Part shown: positions 8,282-16,600 of the stretch, in pieces
Layout of the letters: every line of letters begins with the position of its first letter
How positions within the stretch are numbered: position 1 is the first letter of the stretch
Origin: Ideonella azotifigens
Lineage (GTDB): Bacteria > Pseudomonadota > Gammaproteobacteria > Burkholderiales > Burkholderiaceae_C
Direction: 5' to 3'
Assembly: GCF_006519715.1 (NCBI RefSeq)
Contig: NZ_VIDT01000002.1
Coordinates: 1 to 40,719, forward strand
Length of the DNA stretch: 40,719 bases
Notes under the pieces: model-generated
Told to the model about the DNA's origin: nothing
What the model saw: only the letters and a program-made list of their open reading frames with translations
Database searches by the model: none
Position numbers and translations under genes: made by a program

Positions 8282-8553
8282 TGTGACATTATTAAGCTTT
8301 GCAAATTTCCGATGGTGGGATTTGCTGGCTCGATAACTAGTCAACTTGTACTATTTTGTGTCTATGGCCCGCTCAAGCAGCCGTTATGTACAGAATTGAA
8401 GCTGCTTCCGGCGTTGGGGTTGTGGCGGCATGCGTTCTGATTTGGTAGGTAATTCTGGAGTCGAATCTTGTATTGCATCATCTCAGAGTCAGAACTGAGT
8501 GTGATTGAATCATACTGTATAACACAAAATTTTCTCTCGCCGAGGCGCTGATG

Positions 8554-9072
8554 TTAGCCATTATTTGCGGACTGTAGGCGAGTGATTTCGTCAAAAGCGG
8601 CGAGTTTTGCTTGATTCATGGTTGGATAGTTTCGCCTGCCGTGTATAACTCCAGATCCGCCCATCGGCGATACGGTTGCTGCCCAGCCATTGCTGCGCTC
8701 GTATACAGTAACCCTAAACCCATCCGCCTTGATCGTTGGGTTGCCATTCTTTGATATTTTCCATTTTCGAGTAGTCCAACGGCTACGCTTGGATGCTCGG
8801 CTCTGCATTGATGCATCACGACTCCGCGCGGCATCCAAATCCCCTTCCATGTGACCGGCGCAAACGCAGCCCACGGCTAGAATCGTTGAGTAATCCGGAT
8901 GCTCCATGTGATGAACGTAGCGAATGGTCCGAGATTCACACATTTCACATTCGGTCTGAGGCTCGCCAAGGTCTTCGATATCAATGCAAACCCAACCTTT
9001 GTGGGGCACGCCTGGCGCTGACCATTTTCCCCTCCCTGCTGCAACTAGCTCTTCCTCGGTTGTGTTCGACAT
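8554..9072 (-). CDS. Conserved Cys-rich hypothetical protein (zinc-binding-like)
   Basis: This 172-aa protein begins at ATG 9072, preceded by GGAG with a 5-nt spacer. The longer frame to 9210 runs through a structured element and is not used. The central block WVCIDIEDLGEP...CEMCE, then IRYVHHMEHPDY and VGCVCAGHME, contains CxxC and CxC groups that could hold zinc. A Trp/Arg-rich middle (RWTTRKWKISKNGNP) and a C-terminal beta region follow. I know this as a recurring uncharacterised family. No function is assigned. The stop codon lies within GGCTAAC, a form seen at integron cassette ends. Confidence 0.75.
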   Translation of the reverse strand: MSNTTEEELVAAGRGKWSAPGVPHKGWVCIDIEDLGEPQTECEMCESRTIRYVHHMEHPDYSTILAVGCVCAGHMEGDLDAARSRDASMQSRASKRSRWTTRKWKISKNGNPTIKADGFRVTVYERSNGWAATVSPMGGSGVIHGRRNYPTMNQAKLAAFDEITRLQSANNG

Positions 9073-9095
9073 GAGTACTCCAAGCGACGAGAAAA

Positions 9096-9160
9096 GGCCA
9101 ACTAAGCCGAGTGCGAGCGACGGCTTGCCGACGCGAGTAGGATCCAATAACTTGTTGGGC
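9096..9160. repeat. Nested inverted-repeat element, attC-like
   Basis: Outer arms GGCCAAC (9096-9102) and GTTGGGC (9154-9160) pair at 6 of 7 positions. Inner arms AAGCCG (9104-9109) and CGGCTT (9121-9126) pair perfectly. GTTGGGC fits the attC 3' core GTTRRRY, and AAGCCG/CGGCTT are familiar inner boxes. The inner boxes are placed asymmetrically, unlike a canonical attC, and no integron integrase is seen. It could equally be another dispersed extragenic repeat. Confidence 0.35.
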
Positions 9161-9301
9161 ACCGTTGCCATCCTCTGTTGAGAGCTTCTTGAGGCGCTCC
9201 TCGAGTGCAATGCCGTCTACCAGGTCCAAACGGTAGGGAATGTGTCGGGCAATAAATACGCTAGGATCAAGTCCTGTATCGCGGCATCGCTCAGCAACTA
9301 G
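9158..9301 (-). pseudogene. C-terminal fragment of an unidentified gene
   Basis: Read on the minus strand from 9301, 48 codons are open and protein-like, with the motifs RCRDTGLDPSVFIARHIPYR, LDLVDGIALEERLKKL and STEDGNGA. There is no start codon or ribosome-binding site, and a stop precedes it. The frame reaches the attC-like element at GCC-CAA-C, where a canonical cassette end would read GCC-TAA-C. A single T-to-C change would therefore have removed the stop. The family was not recognised. The remaining stretch 9302-9454 shows nothing I can name. Confidence 0.35.
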
Positions 9302-9454
9302 CTAAACGAGCCGTCGTCGCGCATGAAAAGGAATACATGAATACAAAATTTTACCTCGTTATCCCTGTTTTTTACGAATAATGTCGAAGCTCAGCAGAAG
9401 ATAAAATTCGCAGAGTTTTGGCGGTCCTCTTCAGTACCAGGTTGGTCTTCTTTT

Positions 9455-10102
9455 TTATACCGCTGTTGCTTGGGCTGAAAGTGCACTCTCAATTTCCGAG
9501 AGGGCTGCCAACGTGACGTTTGGGTCTTTCTCCGCCATTGTCAGGAATAGGGCACCCTCGCGAAGGAACAGACGGGCACAGAATACTTTGCGCAGAGACT
9601 TGTTTGTGTGCCGTAAGTCCTTGCGAATTGCGAGTAAAAAATCCTCTGTGAGGAAGATTGACTTTGCGTCAGGATTTCCCTTGGCAAGGTGATCTTTCCA
9701 GGCGACGAACGCTTCAATCACATCTGGGCCGCTCCACAAAACAAGCTTGCGGGTGAACTCTCGAAGGAAGGGAACCAAATCCTTCTCTGTCCTCGGGCTG
9801 TCTTCGCCACCGTTGAAGAAGAGGGTGAAAAACTCCTTGAGAAACTCATCATAGATTTCGGTCTTCTTGTCGCGGTAAAGCGCATCGAGTTCCTTCTTTC
9901 TCTCGTAGTACCGACCCACCATGACCGTTGCCGTTGCAACGAACACCGTGGCTGACGCGGCTATTAGCGGCGCGGCAAGCTCCTTCGGAATGGTGCTGAG
10001 ATACTGGAAAAAGGCGTACACCCCCCATACAACGAGGCCTGTGCATCCCGCGAAGAATGCCAAGCCTGTGAGAACGAGTGCTAAAGACTTGAGACGGCGC
10101 AT
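9455..10102 (-). CDS. Two-helix membrane protein of unknown function
   Basis: This 215-aa protein starts at ATG 10102 (MRRLKSLALVLTG). Two transmembrane helices lie at about residues 6-32 and 42-64. A charged region follows (YYERKKELDALYRDKKTEIYDEFLKEFF), then a helical cytoplasmic domain. This two-helix plus YxxRKE linker layout is common in island-borne membrane proteins of unknown role. A TTG-started extension to 10150 has no support. Base composition is near 50% GC, lower than the core genome. Confidence 0.65.
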   Translation of the reverse strand: MRRLKSLALVLTGLAFFAGCTGLVVWGVYAFFQYLSTIPKELAAPLIAASATVFVATATVMVGRYYERKKELDALYRDKKTEIYDEFLKEFFTLFFNGGEDSPRTEKDLVPFLREFTRKLVLWSGPDVIEAFVAWKDHLAKGNPDAKSIFLTEDFLLAIRKDLRHTNKSLRKVFCARLFLREGALFLTMAEKDPNVTLAALSEIESALSAQATAV

Positions 10103-10539
10103 GATTGAGGCAGCTAACGCGATGTAGCAGTAAAACCCGTCGCGAGACAAGACTCATCGTCAGAGACCAACACTCGCGGTATTTAAGGCAAGTTCTCGAT
10201 GGGCTTGATTTTTGGTCCGTCGCTCCAGCGTATCACCGCGGTATCGATCATGGAAAGAGGCGACTTCCTCTACCTTAAGGATTAAAGCCCCTGGGAAATG
10301 GAGCGGGCTGGGCGCTGGGCTTCAAACCTGAGACTGCTCGACCTTTTCCCTTTGGTCGCTCAACCGCCGCTCGGTCGGAGTCGGCCGCGCCTCTCCGCCC
10401 CCAATAGCCCCCAAAACCCCCCTCTACTCCCCGGAATGCAGACACCTCTCGCTCGGTAAGGTCGCTGTGTCCAGATTGGTGCTCGTGTCGAGGCTTGACC
10501 CGACCGGTTCCGAGGCTGGCGCAGCGTCAAGGAACCGAG
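10103..10539. other. 437-bp intergenic region before the glycosyltransferase operon
   Basis: No credible coding frame is seen. The left half is moderately AT-rich, and the right half returns to high GC and contains the C-run cluster annotated separately. It marks the end of the low-GC patch and must contain the promoter of the downstream operon. I could not identify a convincing -35/-10 pair. Confidence 0.6.
10398..10432 (-). other. Putative G-quadruplex (four G-runs on the minus strand)
   Basis: C-runs of 5, 5, 6 and 4 bases occur at 10398-10402, 10408-10412, 10417-10422 and 10429-10432, with spacers of 5, 4 and 6 nt. On the minus strand this is a canonical G4+ loop-short quadruplex pattern. 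It lies about 110-140 bp upstream of the glycosyltransferase ATG. Confidence 0.6.
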
Positions 10540-11292
10540 ATGAGTGACCCGCAGCAACTGACGATCTACCAGACCTTTCACAAGGACTACGTGCGCAATG
10601 CCGATTGCCCGTGGATCCAGCCTGTGGGGGTCAACGGCTACCAGGCCGAGGGCTTCAAGAGTGACGGGGAGGGTGACGACAACATCTCGTCGCTGAACTC
10701 GTTCTATTGCGAGCTGACGGCCCAGTACTGGGCCTGGAAGAACGCCACGGCCGACGTGGTGGGCTTCTATCACTACCGGCGCTACCTGAACTATGTGTTC
10801 GACGCGACCTGGCAGTACCAGACCACCGTGGGCGTGCCGGGCGATGCCTTTTTCCTCTCGTACCTGACGGCCGACGGCCAGCGCAGCAAGCTCGACGAGA
10901 TCCTGGACGTGGCCGACGCCATCGTGCCCAAGCGCGCCGGCTCGAACCGCTCGATCGAGGCGCATTACCTGGCGCATCACCCTGCAGAAACCTGGGAAGC
11001 CTTCCTGGAAGAGCTGCACGACCAGCATCCCGAATACCGCAGGTTCATCCCGCTGTTCAAGCTGAACAGCACGATGTCGAACTGCAACATGGTCGTCATC
11101 CGCCGCGAGCAGTTCAACGCGTACTGCGAAGAACTCTTTCCGCTGATCGACGCGGTGTACGCGCGCATCGGCGCGCCTTACGACACCTACAACAACCGCT
11201 ACCCGGGCTTCCTCGCCGAACGCTTCCTGGGTTTCTGGCTGCACGCCCGCGGGCTGCGCACTTTCGAAGTGCCGCTGATCCAGCTGACCTGA
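10540..11292 (+). CDS. DUF4422-domain glycosyltransferase-like protein
   Basis: This 250-aa protein begins at ATG 10540, with AAGGA 6 nt upstream. An upstream TTG frame from 10495 is rejected. The DUF4422 hallmarks are in order: LTIYQTFHKDY near the N-terminus, GEGDDNISSLNSFYCELTAQYWAWKN split by the domain core, then VVGFYHYRRYL with His78 and Arg80-Arg81. DUF4422 proteins belong to capsule and exopolysaccharide glycosyltransferases of a GT-A-like fold. The acceptor and sugar are unknown. It heads a three-gene unit (46-nt then 14-nt gaps) directly before the giant repeat-protein gene. This suggests a role in modifying that protein or a surface glycan, which is inference from context. Confidence 0.82.
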   Translation: MSDPQQLTIYQTFHKDYVRNADCPWIQPVGVNGYQAEGFKSDGEGDDNISSLNSFYCELTAQYWAWKNATADVVGFYHYRRYLNYVFDATWQYQTTVGVPGDAFFLSYLTADGQRSKLDEILDVADAIVPKRAGSNRSIEAHYLAHHPAETWEAFLEELHDQHPEYRRFIPLFKLNSTMSNCNMVVIRREQFNAYCEELFPLIDAVYARIGAPYDTYNNRYPGFLAERFLGFWLHARGLRTFEVPLIQLT

Positions 11293-11338
11293 CTGAACAC
11301 CCGCCGCCACAGGCATTCCAGAAGAGGGAGACAACCCA

Positions 11339-12205
11339 ATGATCTACATCATGGGCATGAGCCACATCCTGCCGGTGCTTGACGCCTGCAGCGCAGACGG
11401 GCTCAAGGCGCAGCTGGGCCGCATTTCCAACGACCAGGCGCCGCAGTTTGTCGACTGGCACACCGATCCGGCGCAGATCGCCGTGCCGGTGCAGGTGGCC
11501 AACCTCTACATCCGCCAGATCGCCCCGCACTGGGGCCCGACGCTGGCGCTGCAAAGCTCGCCCAGCGTGATCAGCATGGCGCCGGGCTTCCAGAAGATGC
11601 TGGCTGGCATGAACGGGGAAGGCGGGCAGGGCGGCAACGTGCTGTTCACCTTCATTCACGGCGAGGAGCACATCCACCTGGCGCTGCGCGAGCAGCCGCA
11701 GCCGCTGGACTTCTGGCTGCCAGAGCGGCCGGACCTGGCGCCGCTGCCGGGCCGGCAGATCGTGCCGCTGTACGTCATCGAACTGCAAGTGGCCGCGCAG
11801 ATCGCCAAGGCCCAGGCCATCCTGCTGGCCATCCGCGCGATGCAGCCTTCGATGCCGGTCTTCAACGTGGTGTGCCCGCCCACGATCCCTGGCGAGCGCT
11901 GGGACCCGGGCCCCGGCGTGGTGGACCCGGAAGCGGTGGACATGAGCCCGCTGTCGGTGCGGCTCAAGTACTACCTGGTCTACGCCCGGCAGATCCGCGA
12001 ATCGGCGCGCGCCTGCGGCATCAACAGCCTGCTGCCGCCCGCAGAAGCCATGGACCCGCAGGGCTACCTGGCCGCTGAGTTCGCCGGCGATTCGGTGCAT
12101 GGCAACAAGCGCTACGGCGCGCTGGTGCTGCGCCAGATGGCCGAGATCGCCGAGAAGACCGGCCAGCGCCGCGTGCCGGCCGAGTTGCTGGCGCAAGCCG
12201 CCTGA
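11339..12205 (+). CDS. SGNH-hydrolase-like protein of unknown specificity
   Basis: This 288-aa protein starts at ATG 11339 behind GGAG at 8 nt. The N-terminus MIYIMGMSHILP places Ser8 in a G-x-S context like SGNH block I, without the usual Asp. Near the C-terminus, AGDSVHGN gives Asp251 and His254, matching the DxxH block V. In between there are VLFTFIHGEEH and FNVVCPPTIPGERW. Together these suggest an SGNH-fold esterase or acyl-transfer enzyme with a variant nucleophile block. The family is not one I can name. It is second in the operon with DUF4422 and GSCFA genes. No signal peptide is seen, so a cytoplasmic role is expected. Confidence 0.6.
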   Translation: MIYIMGMSHILPVLDACSADGLKAQLGRISNDQAPQFVDWHTDPAQIAVPVQVANLYIRQIAPHWGPTLALQSSPSVISMAPGFQKMLAGMNGEGGQGGNVLFTFIHGEEHIHLALREQPQPLDFWLPERPDLAPLPGRQIVPLYVIELQVAAQIAKAQAILLAIRAMQPSMPVFNVVCPPTIPGERWDPGPGVVDPEAVDMSPLSVRLKYYLVYARQIRESARACGINSLLPPAEAMDPQGYLAAEFAGDSVHGNKRYGALVLRQMAEIAEKTGQRRVPAELLAQAA

Positions 12206-12219
12206 ACGGAGAGATCGAC

Positions 12220-13308
12220 ATGCATCCCTATTCGAATCTCCCCCCGCGGGCCTTCTGGAAGAAGTTCGTGTCCGACGTGGCCTGGCGCGACCTGCCGCTC
12301 AACGACACGCCGAAGTTCCAGCTGCTGCGCAGCGACAAGGTCGCCACCGCCGGCAGCTGCTTCGCGCAGCACATCGCCCGCTACATGAAGAAAGTGGGCA
12401 TGGCGCCGTACATCGCCGAGCCGGCCCACCCGCTGATGCACCAGTTCGGCGGCGAGGTGGAGAGCTACCAGCAGTTCTCCGCCCGCTACGGGAACATCTA
12501 CACCACACGCCAGTGCCTGGAGCTGTTCCAGCAGGCCTTCGGCCAGCGCCCCATGATCGAAGACTTCTTCGAGCAGGACGGCCGCTGGTACGACCTGGTG
12601 CGTCCCAGCGTCGTGAAGGCCGGTTTTGCCAGCCTGGAAGAAGCCAGGGCAGACCGGGCCTACCACCTGGGCCGCGTCAAGCACATGTTCGAGACGGCCG
12701 ATGTGTTCATCTTCACGCTGGGCCTGACCGAATGCTGGCTCAACACCGAGACCGGCCACACCTACCCAGCCTGCCCGGGCACGGTCAAGGGCGAGTTCGA
12801 TCCTGAAAAGCACGTCTTCCGCAACCTGACCTGCACCGAAGTCGTGGCCGACCTGGAAGCCCTGGTTGCCGCGCTCACCGAGGTGAACCCGGCGCTGAAG
12901 ATCATCTTCACCGTTTCACCGGTGCCGCTGGTCGCCACTCGCAGCGAGCGCAACGTGCTGGTGGCGTCCTCGTATTCCAAGTCGGTGCTGCGCGCCGCGG
13001 TGGGCGAGGTCGAAGCGCGCCATGCGCAGGTCGCCTACTTCCCGTCCTTCGAAATCATCAGCCACGCGGCGTCGTTCGGCCAGTACCTGGCTTCGGACCT
13101 GCGCGAGGTCACCGAACGCGGTGTCTCGCACGTGATGGGCTGCTTCCTGTCGAGTTTCTATCCGGAGCTGGCTGCCGCCGGCTCGTCGTCTTCCACCGCC
13201 GCAGCGCCTGCGGCTTCGGTGGCCTCTTCTTCACCGGCCGCTGCGGCCACTCCGGAGCTGGCGCCCCCGGTGGAATGCGATGAGCTGTTCAACGATGTAC
13301 GCGCTTGA
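12220..13308 (+). CDS. GSCFA-domain protein
   Basis: The eponymous motif is at residues 45-49 (ATAGSCFAQHIARYM), with Ser46 the predicted nucleophile of this SGNH-related family. ADVFIFTLGLTECW and IIFTVSPVPLVATRS follow as later family blocks. A Ser/Ala/Pro-rich low-complexity tail (about residues 310-350) ends in ECDELFNDVRA. GSCFA proteins are uncharacterised hydrolase-like proteins often found beside polysaccharide genes, where O-acyl editing is plausible. GGAG before the ATG and the 14-nt gap show coupling to the upstream gene. The 362-aa length is slightly longer than usual because of the tail. Confidence 0.85.
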   Translation: MHPYSNLPPRAFWKKFVSDVAWRDLPLNDTPKFQLLRSDKVATAGSCFAQHIARYMKKVGMAPYIAEPAHPLMHQFGGEVESYQQFSARYGNIYTTRQCLELFQQAFGQRPMIEDFFEQDGRWYDLVRPSVVKAGFASLEEARADRAYHLGRVKHMFETADVFIFTLGLTECWLNTETGHTYPACPGTVKGEFDPEKHVFRNLTCTEVVADLEALVAALTEVNPALKIIFTVSPVPLVATRSERNVLVASSYSKSVLRAAVGEVEARHAQVAYFPSFEIISHAASFGQYLASDLREVTERGVSHVMGCFLSSFYPELAAAGSSSSTAAAPAASVASSSPAAAATPELAPPVECDELFNDVRA

Positions 13309-13328
13309 CCACCCCTCCGCGTCGGCCT

Positions 13329-13349
13329 GCGGGTTAACCCGCGGAATTT
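13329..13349 (+). terminator. Weak intrinsic terminator after the GSCFA gene
   Basis: The 14-bp palindrome GCGGGTTAACCCGC (5-bp GC stem, TTAA loop) is followed by GGAATTTT. The T-tract is short, so termination would be partial, allowing some read-through into the giant gene. Confidence 0.35.
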
Positions 13350-13450
13350 TGCGGGGCCGTGAACGGCCGACGCCCAGGAAGCCCCGGTTTGCCAACTCTT
13401 CGGCAAGAAGAGGGGGTTTTCGGGCCCTGTTTGCTGCCTCCGGCGGCTTA

Positions 13451-13480
13451 AGTCGTTCGTCCACGGGACGAAAACCGACT
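13451..13480 (+). other. Bulged hairpin in the 5' leader of the giant gene
   Basis: An inner stem TTCGTCC/GGACGAA with loop ACG is extended, past a 3-nt bulge AAC, by an outer stem AGTCG/CGACT. Twelve base pairs in 30 nt is unusually ordered for a leader. No U-tract follows, so it is more likely a regulatory or stabilising RNA element than a terminator. Confidence 0.4.
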
Positions 13481-13655
13481 GAGAGATCGGAATTCCACCG
13501 ACGTCGCTGCCCTGCGACCGGCTGCTGCCCTGATCTCGGCGCAAGGCGAGGAGCCTCGGTTCAGCCCCTTGCGCACCGTTTGAAGTTTCTGGGTAGCAGT
13601 CGCGCCGCGACGCCGGCTCGTTCCATTTGAGATCACAAGTTAAAGGACATCTGTC

Positions 13656-16600
13656 ATGGCCACCACTGTTCCGACCCTGACCACTGATCAGATCGCAGCT
13701 CTCTCGACCGCTGCCGTCGCCGCGCTGACCACCGAAGACTGGGCCGCGTTCAGCAATGCGCAGATCCAGGCCCTGGGCACCGCGCAGGCCGCCGCCATCT
13801 CCAGCAGCGGCATTGCCGCCATGAGCGGCAGCCAGCTCGCCGCCTTCGGCACGGCAGATTTCTCGATGCTGAAGACCGCCGCCATCAAGGCGCTGACGGA
13901 CGCGCAGCTCGCCGCCCTGACGACCGACCAGTTCGTCGCCATGTCCACCGGCCAGGTGGCCGTGCTGACCAGCTCGCAGATCGCCGGCCTGGCCACGAAC
14001 CAGCTTGACTCGCTGAGCACCGGCCAGTTCGCCGCCATGACCAGCCTGCAGGTCGCCTCCATGACCGCCACCCAGGTGGCCGCGCTGGAAAGCGTGGACG
14101 TGGCTGCGCTGAGCACCGCCGCGATCAAGGGCATGACGGCCGACGCCGTCACCGCGCTGACCAGCACCCAGGCTGCCGCGCTGACCAGCGCGCAAGTCGC
14201 CTCGCTGAGCAGCACCCAGATCGCCGCGATGGACGTGGTGGACCTGCAGCAGCTGAGCGCCGACAAGATCCGCGCCATCGGCACCGCCGCCATCAAGGGC
14301 CTCAGCGCTGACCAGGTCGGTGGCCTGACCAGCGTCCAGGCCGCCGCGCTGGGCACCGCCCAGCTGGCCGCCATCGGCTCTGACCAGCTGAGCTCGCTGA
14401 GCACCGCCAACGTTGCTGCCCTGAGCTCGACCCAGATCGGCGCGCTGAGCAGCGCGCAAGTCGCCGCGATGAGCAATGCGCAAGTCGCCGCCATCGAAAC
14501 CGCTGACGTCGTCGCGCTGGGCACGGCCGCCGTCAAGGCCTTGAACGCCGACCAGCTCGGCGCCATGACCACCGCGCAGTACGCCGCGCTGAGCACCGCC
14601 CAGACGGCAGCGCTGAGCACCACCCAGCTGCAAAGCCTCTCCACCGACCACCTGAACGCACTGGGCACCGCCCAGTTCGCCGCCATGAGCAGCGCCCAGG
14701 TGGCTTCGCTGTCGGCCGACCAGGTCGCCAAGCTCGAAACCGCCGACGTCGCTGCGCTGAGCACCGCCGCCGTCAAGACCCTGGGCGCCGATGCGCTGGG
14801 CGCATTGACCACCGCGCAAGTGGTGGCCATGAGCTCGGCCCAGCTGGCCCAGCTCGCCAGCAACCAGCTCGCCGCGATGAGCAGCGCCGCCATTGGCGCC
14901 ATCGAAACCGCCGACATGGCCGCCATCAGCGTCACCGTGCTGAAGGGCCTGTCGGCCGACCAAGTCGGTGCGCTGAAGACCGCCCAGATCGCCGCCTTGA
15001 GCACCGCCCAGGTCGCCGCCTTGAGCGCTGACCAGGTCTCCGGCCTGAACACCGCCAACATCGCCGCACTGAGCTCCACCCAGGTCGGCACGCTGACCTC
15101 GGCCCAGCTCGGCGCGCTGAGCAGCACCCAGCTGGCCGCGATTGACACTGCCGACATCGGCGCCATCAGCACCGCGGTGCTGAAGACCCTGTCGGCCGAC
15201 CAGTTCGCCACGCTGGGCACCGCCCAGCTGGCCGCGCTGAGCACCGCGCAAGTCGCCTCGCTGAGCGCCAACCAGCTGGCCGCGCTGGACACCGCCCACC
15301 TGGACGCGCTGACCACGGTTCAATACGCCGCGATGGGCAGCGCCCAGGTGGCCGCCATCACCGCCACCCAGGCCGCCAAGCTCGAAACCGCCGACCTGGC
15401 CGCGATCAACACCGCCGCCATCAAGGGCCTGAGCGTTGACGCCATCGGCGCGCTGACCACCGACCAGGTCAAGTACATGACTTCCGCCCAGGTGGCACAG
15501 CTGTCCAGCACCCAGCTGGGCGCGCTGACCGCAGGCGACGTGGGCGTGCTGAGCACCGCTGACATCACCGCCATCAGCACCGCCGCGATGAAGGGCCTGT
15601 CGGCCGACCAGATCGGCGGCCTGAACTCCCAGCAAGCCGCTGCGCTGAGCACCGCGCAAGTCGCGGCTTTGAGCAACGACCAGATCGCCGGCCTGTCGAC
15701 CGCCAACATCGCCGCCCTGGGTTCCAACCAGATCGGCACGCTGAGCAGCGGCCAGTTGGCTGCGCTGAGCAGCACGCAGCTGGGCGCCATCGAGACGGCC
15801 GACATCAAGGCCATCTCCACCGCCGCGCTGAAGGCCTTGAGCCCGGACGTGCTGGGCAGCATGACTTCCGGCCAGCTGGCCGCGCTGACCACCGCGCAAG
15901 TCGCGGTGCTGAGCAACCAGCAGCTCTCCGGCCTGGCCACCGACGACCTGAACGCGCTGACCACGCTGCAGTTCTCCTCGCTGAGCAGCGGCCAGGTGGC
16001 CGCCTTGTCGGCTGACCAGGTGGCCAAGCTGGAGACGGCCGACGTGGCCGCCCTCGGCACCGCCGCGCTGAAGGGCCTGGGCAACGACGCGATGAACGCG
16101 CTGACCGCAGCGCAAGTCACGGCCATGGGCTCGGCCCAGCTGGCTGCGCTGAGCAGCGGCCAACTGGCGCAGATGAGCACCGCCGCTGTCGCCGCAATCG
16201 AGACCTCCGACCTGAAGAACATGGGCACGGCCACGCTGGCCGGCCTGACGGCTGACCAGCTGTCGCACCTGACGACCGCCCAGGTCGCCGCGCTGACCGC
16301 CGGCCAGATCGGCGCCCTGAAGGCCGAGCAGGTCGCCAACCTGACCGCAGGTGACGTGACCGCGCTGAGCTCCACGCAAGTGGGTGCGCTGACCAGCGCC
16401 CAGCTGGGCGCGATGAGCACCGCGCAGCTGGTGGCCATCGACTCGGCCGACATGAAGGCCCTCTCGACCGCCGCGCTGAAGGGCCTGAGCGCTGACCAGA
16501 TCGCCTCGCTGACCACCGCGCAACTGGCCGCGATGAGCACTGCCCAGAGCGCCGCCCTGGGCAGCGCCCAGCTCGGCAGCCTGAGCAGCGACAACCTGAA

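Larger units (their letters stand above)
13309..13655 (+). other. 347-bp leader between the GSCFA gene and the giant repeat gene
   Basis: No coding frame is credible. The region holds a GC-rich palindrome with AATTTT near its start (weak terminator), a second short stem GGCCG-TGAA-CGGCC at 13355-13367, and a long bulged hairpin at 13451-13480. A good ribosome-binding site AAAGGA lies 8 nt before ATG 13656. This much structure in a leader suggests separate transcription or post-transcriptional control of the giant gene. No certain promoter was recognised. Confidence 0.6.

Noticed and set aside
9073-9210. 46-residue N-terminal extension of the Cys-rich hypothetical
   Set aside because: It translates through the attC-like element, and ATG 9072 has a clear GGAG site.
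10495-10539. N-terminal extension of the glycosyltransferase gene from a TTG codon
   Set aside because: ATG 10540 has an excellent AAGGA site, and the extension has no domain similarity.
13321-13655. c-di-GMP or other known riboswitch in the giant-gene leader
   Set aside because: Hairpins are present, but I could not align them to the conserved cores of known classes.
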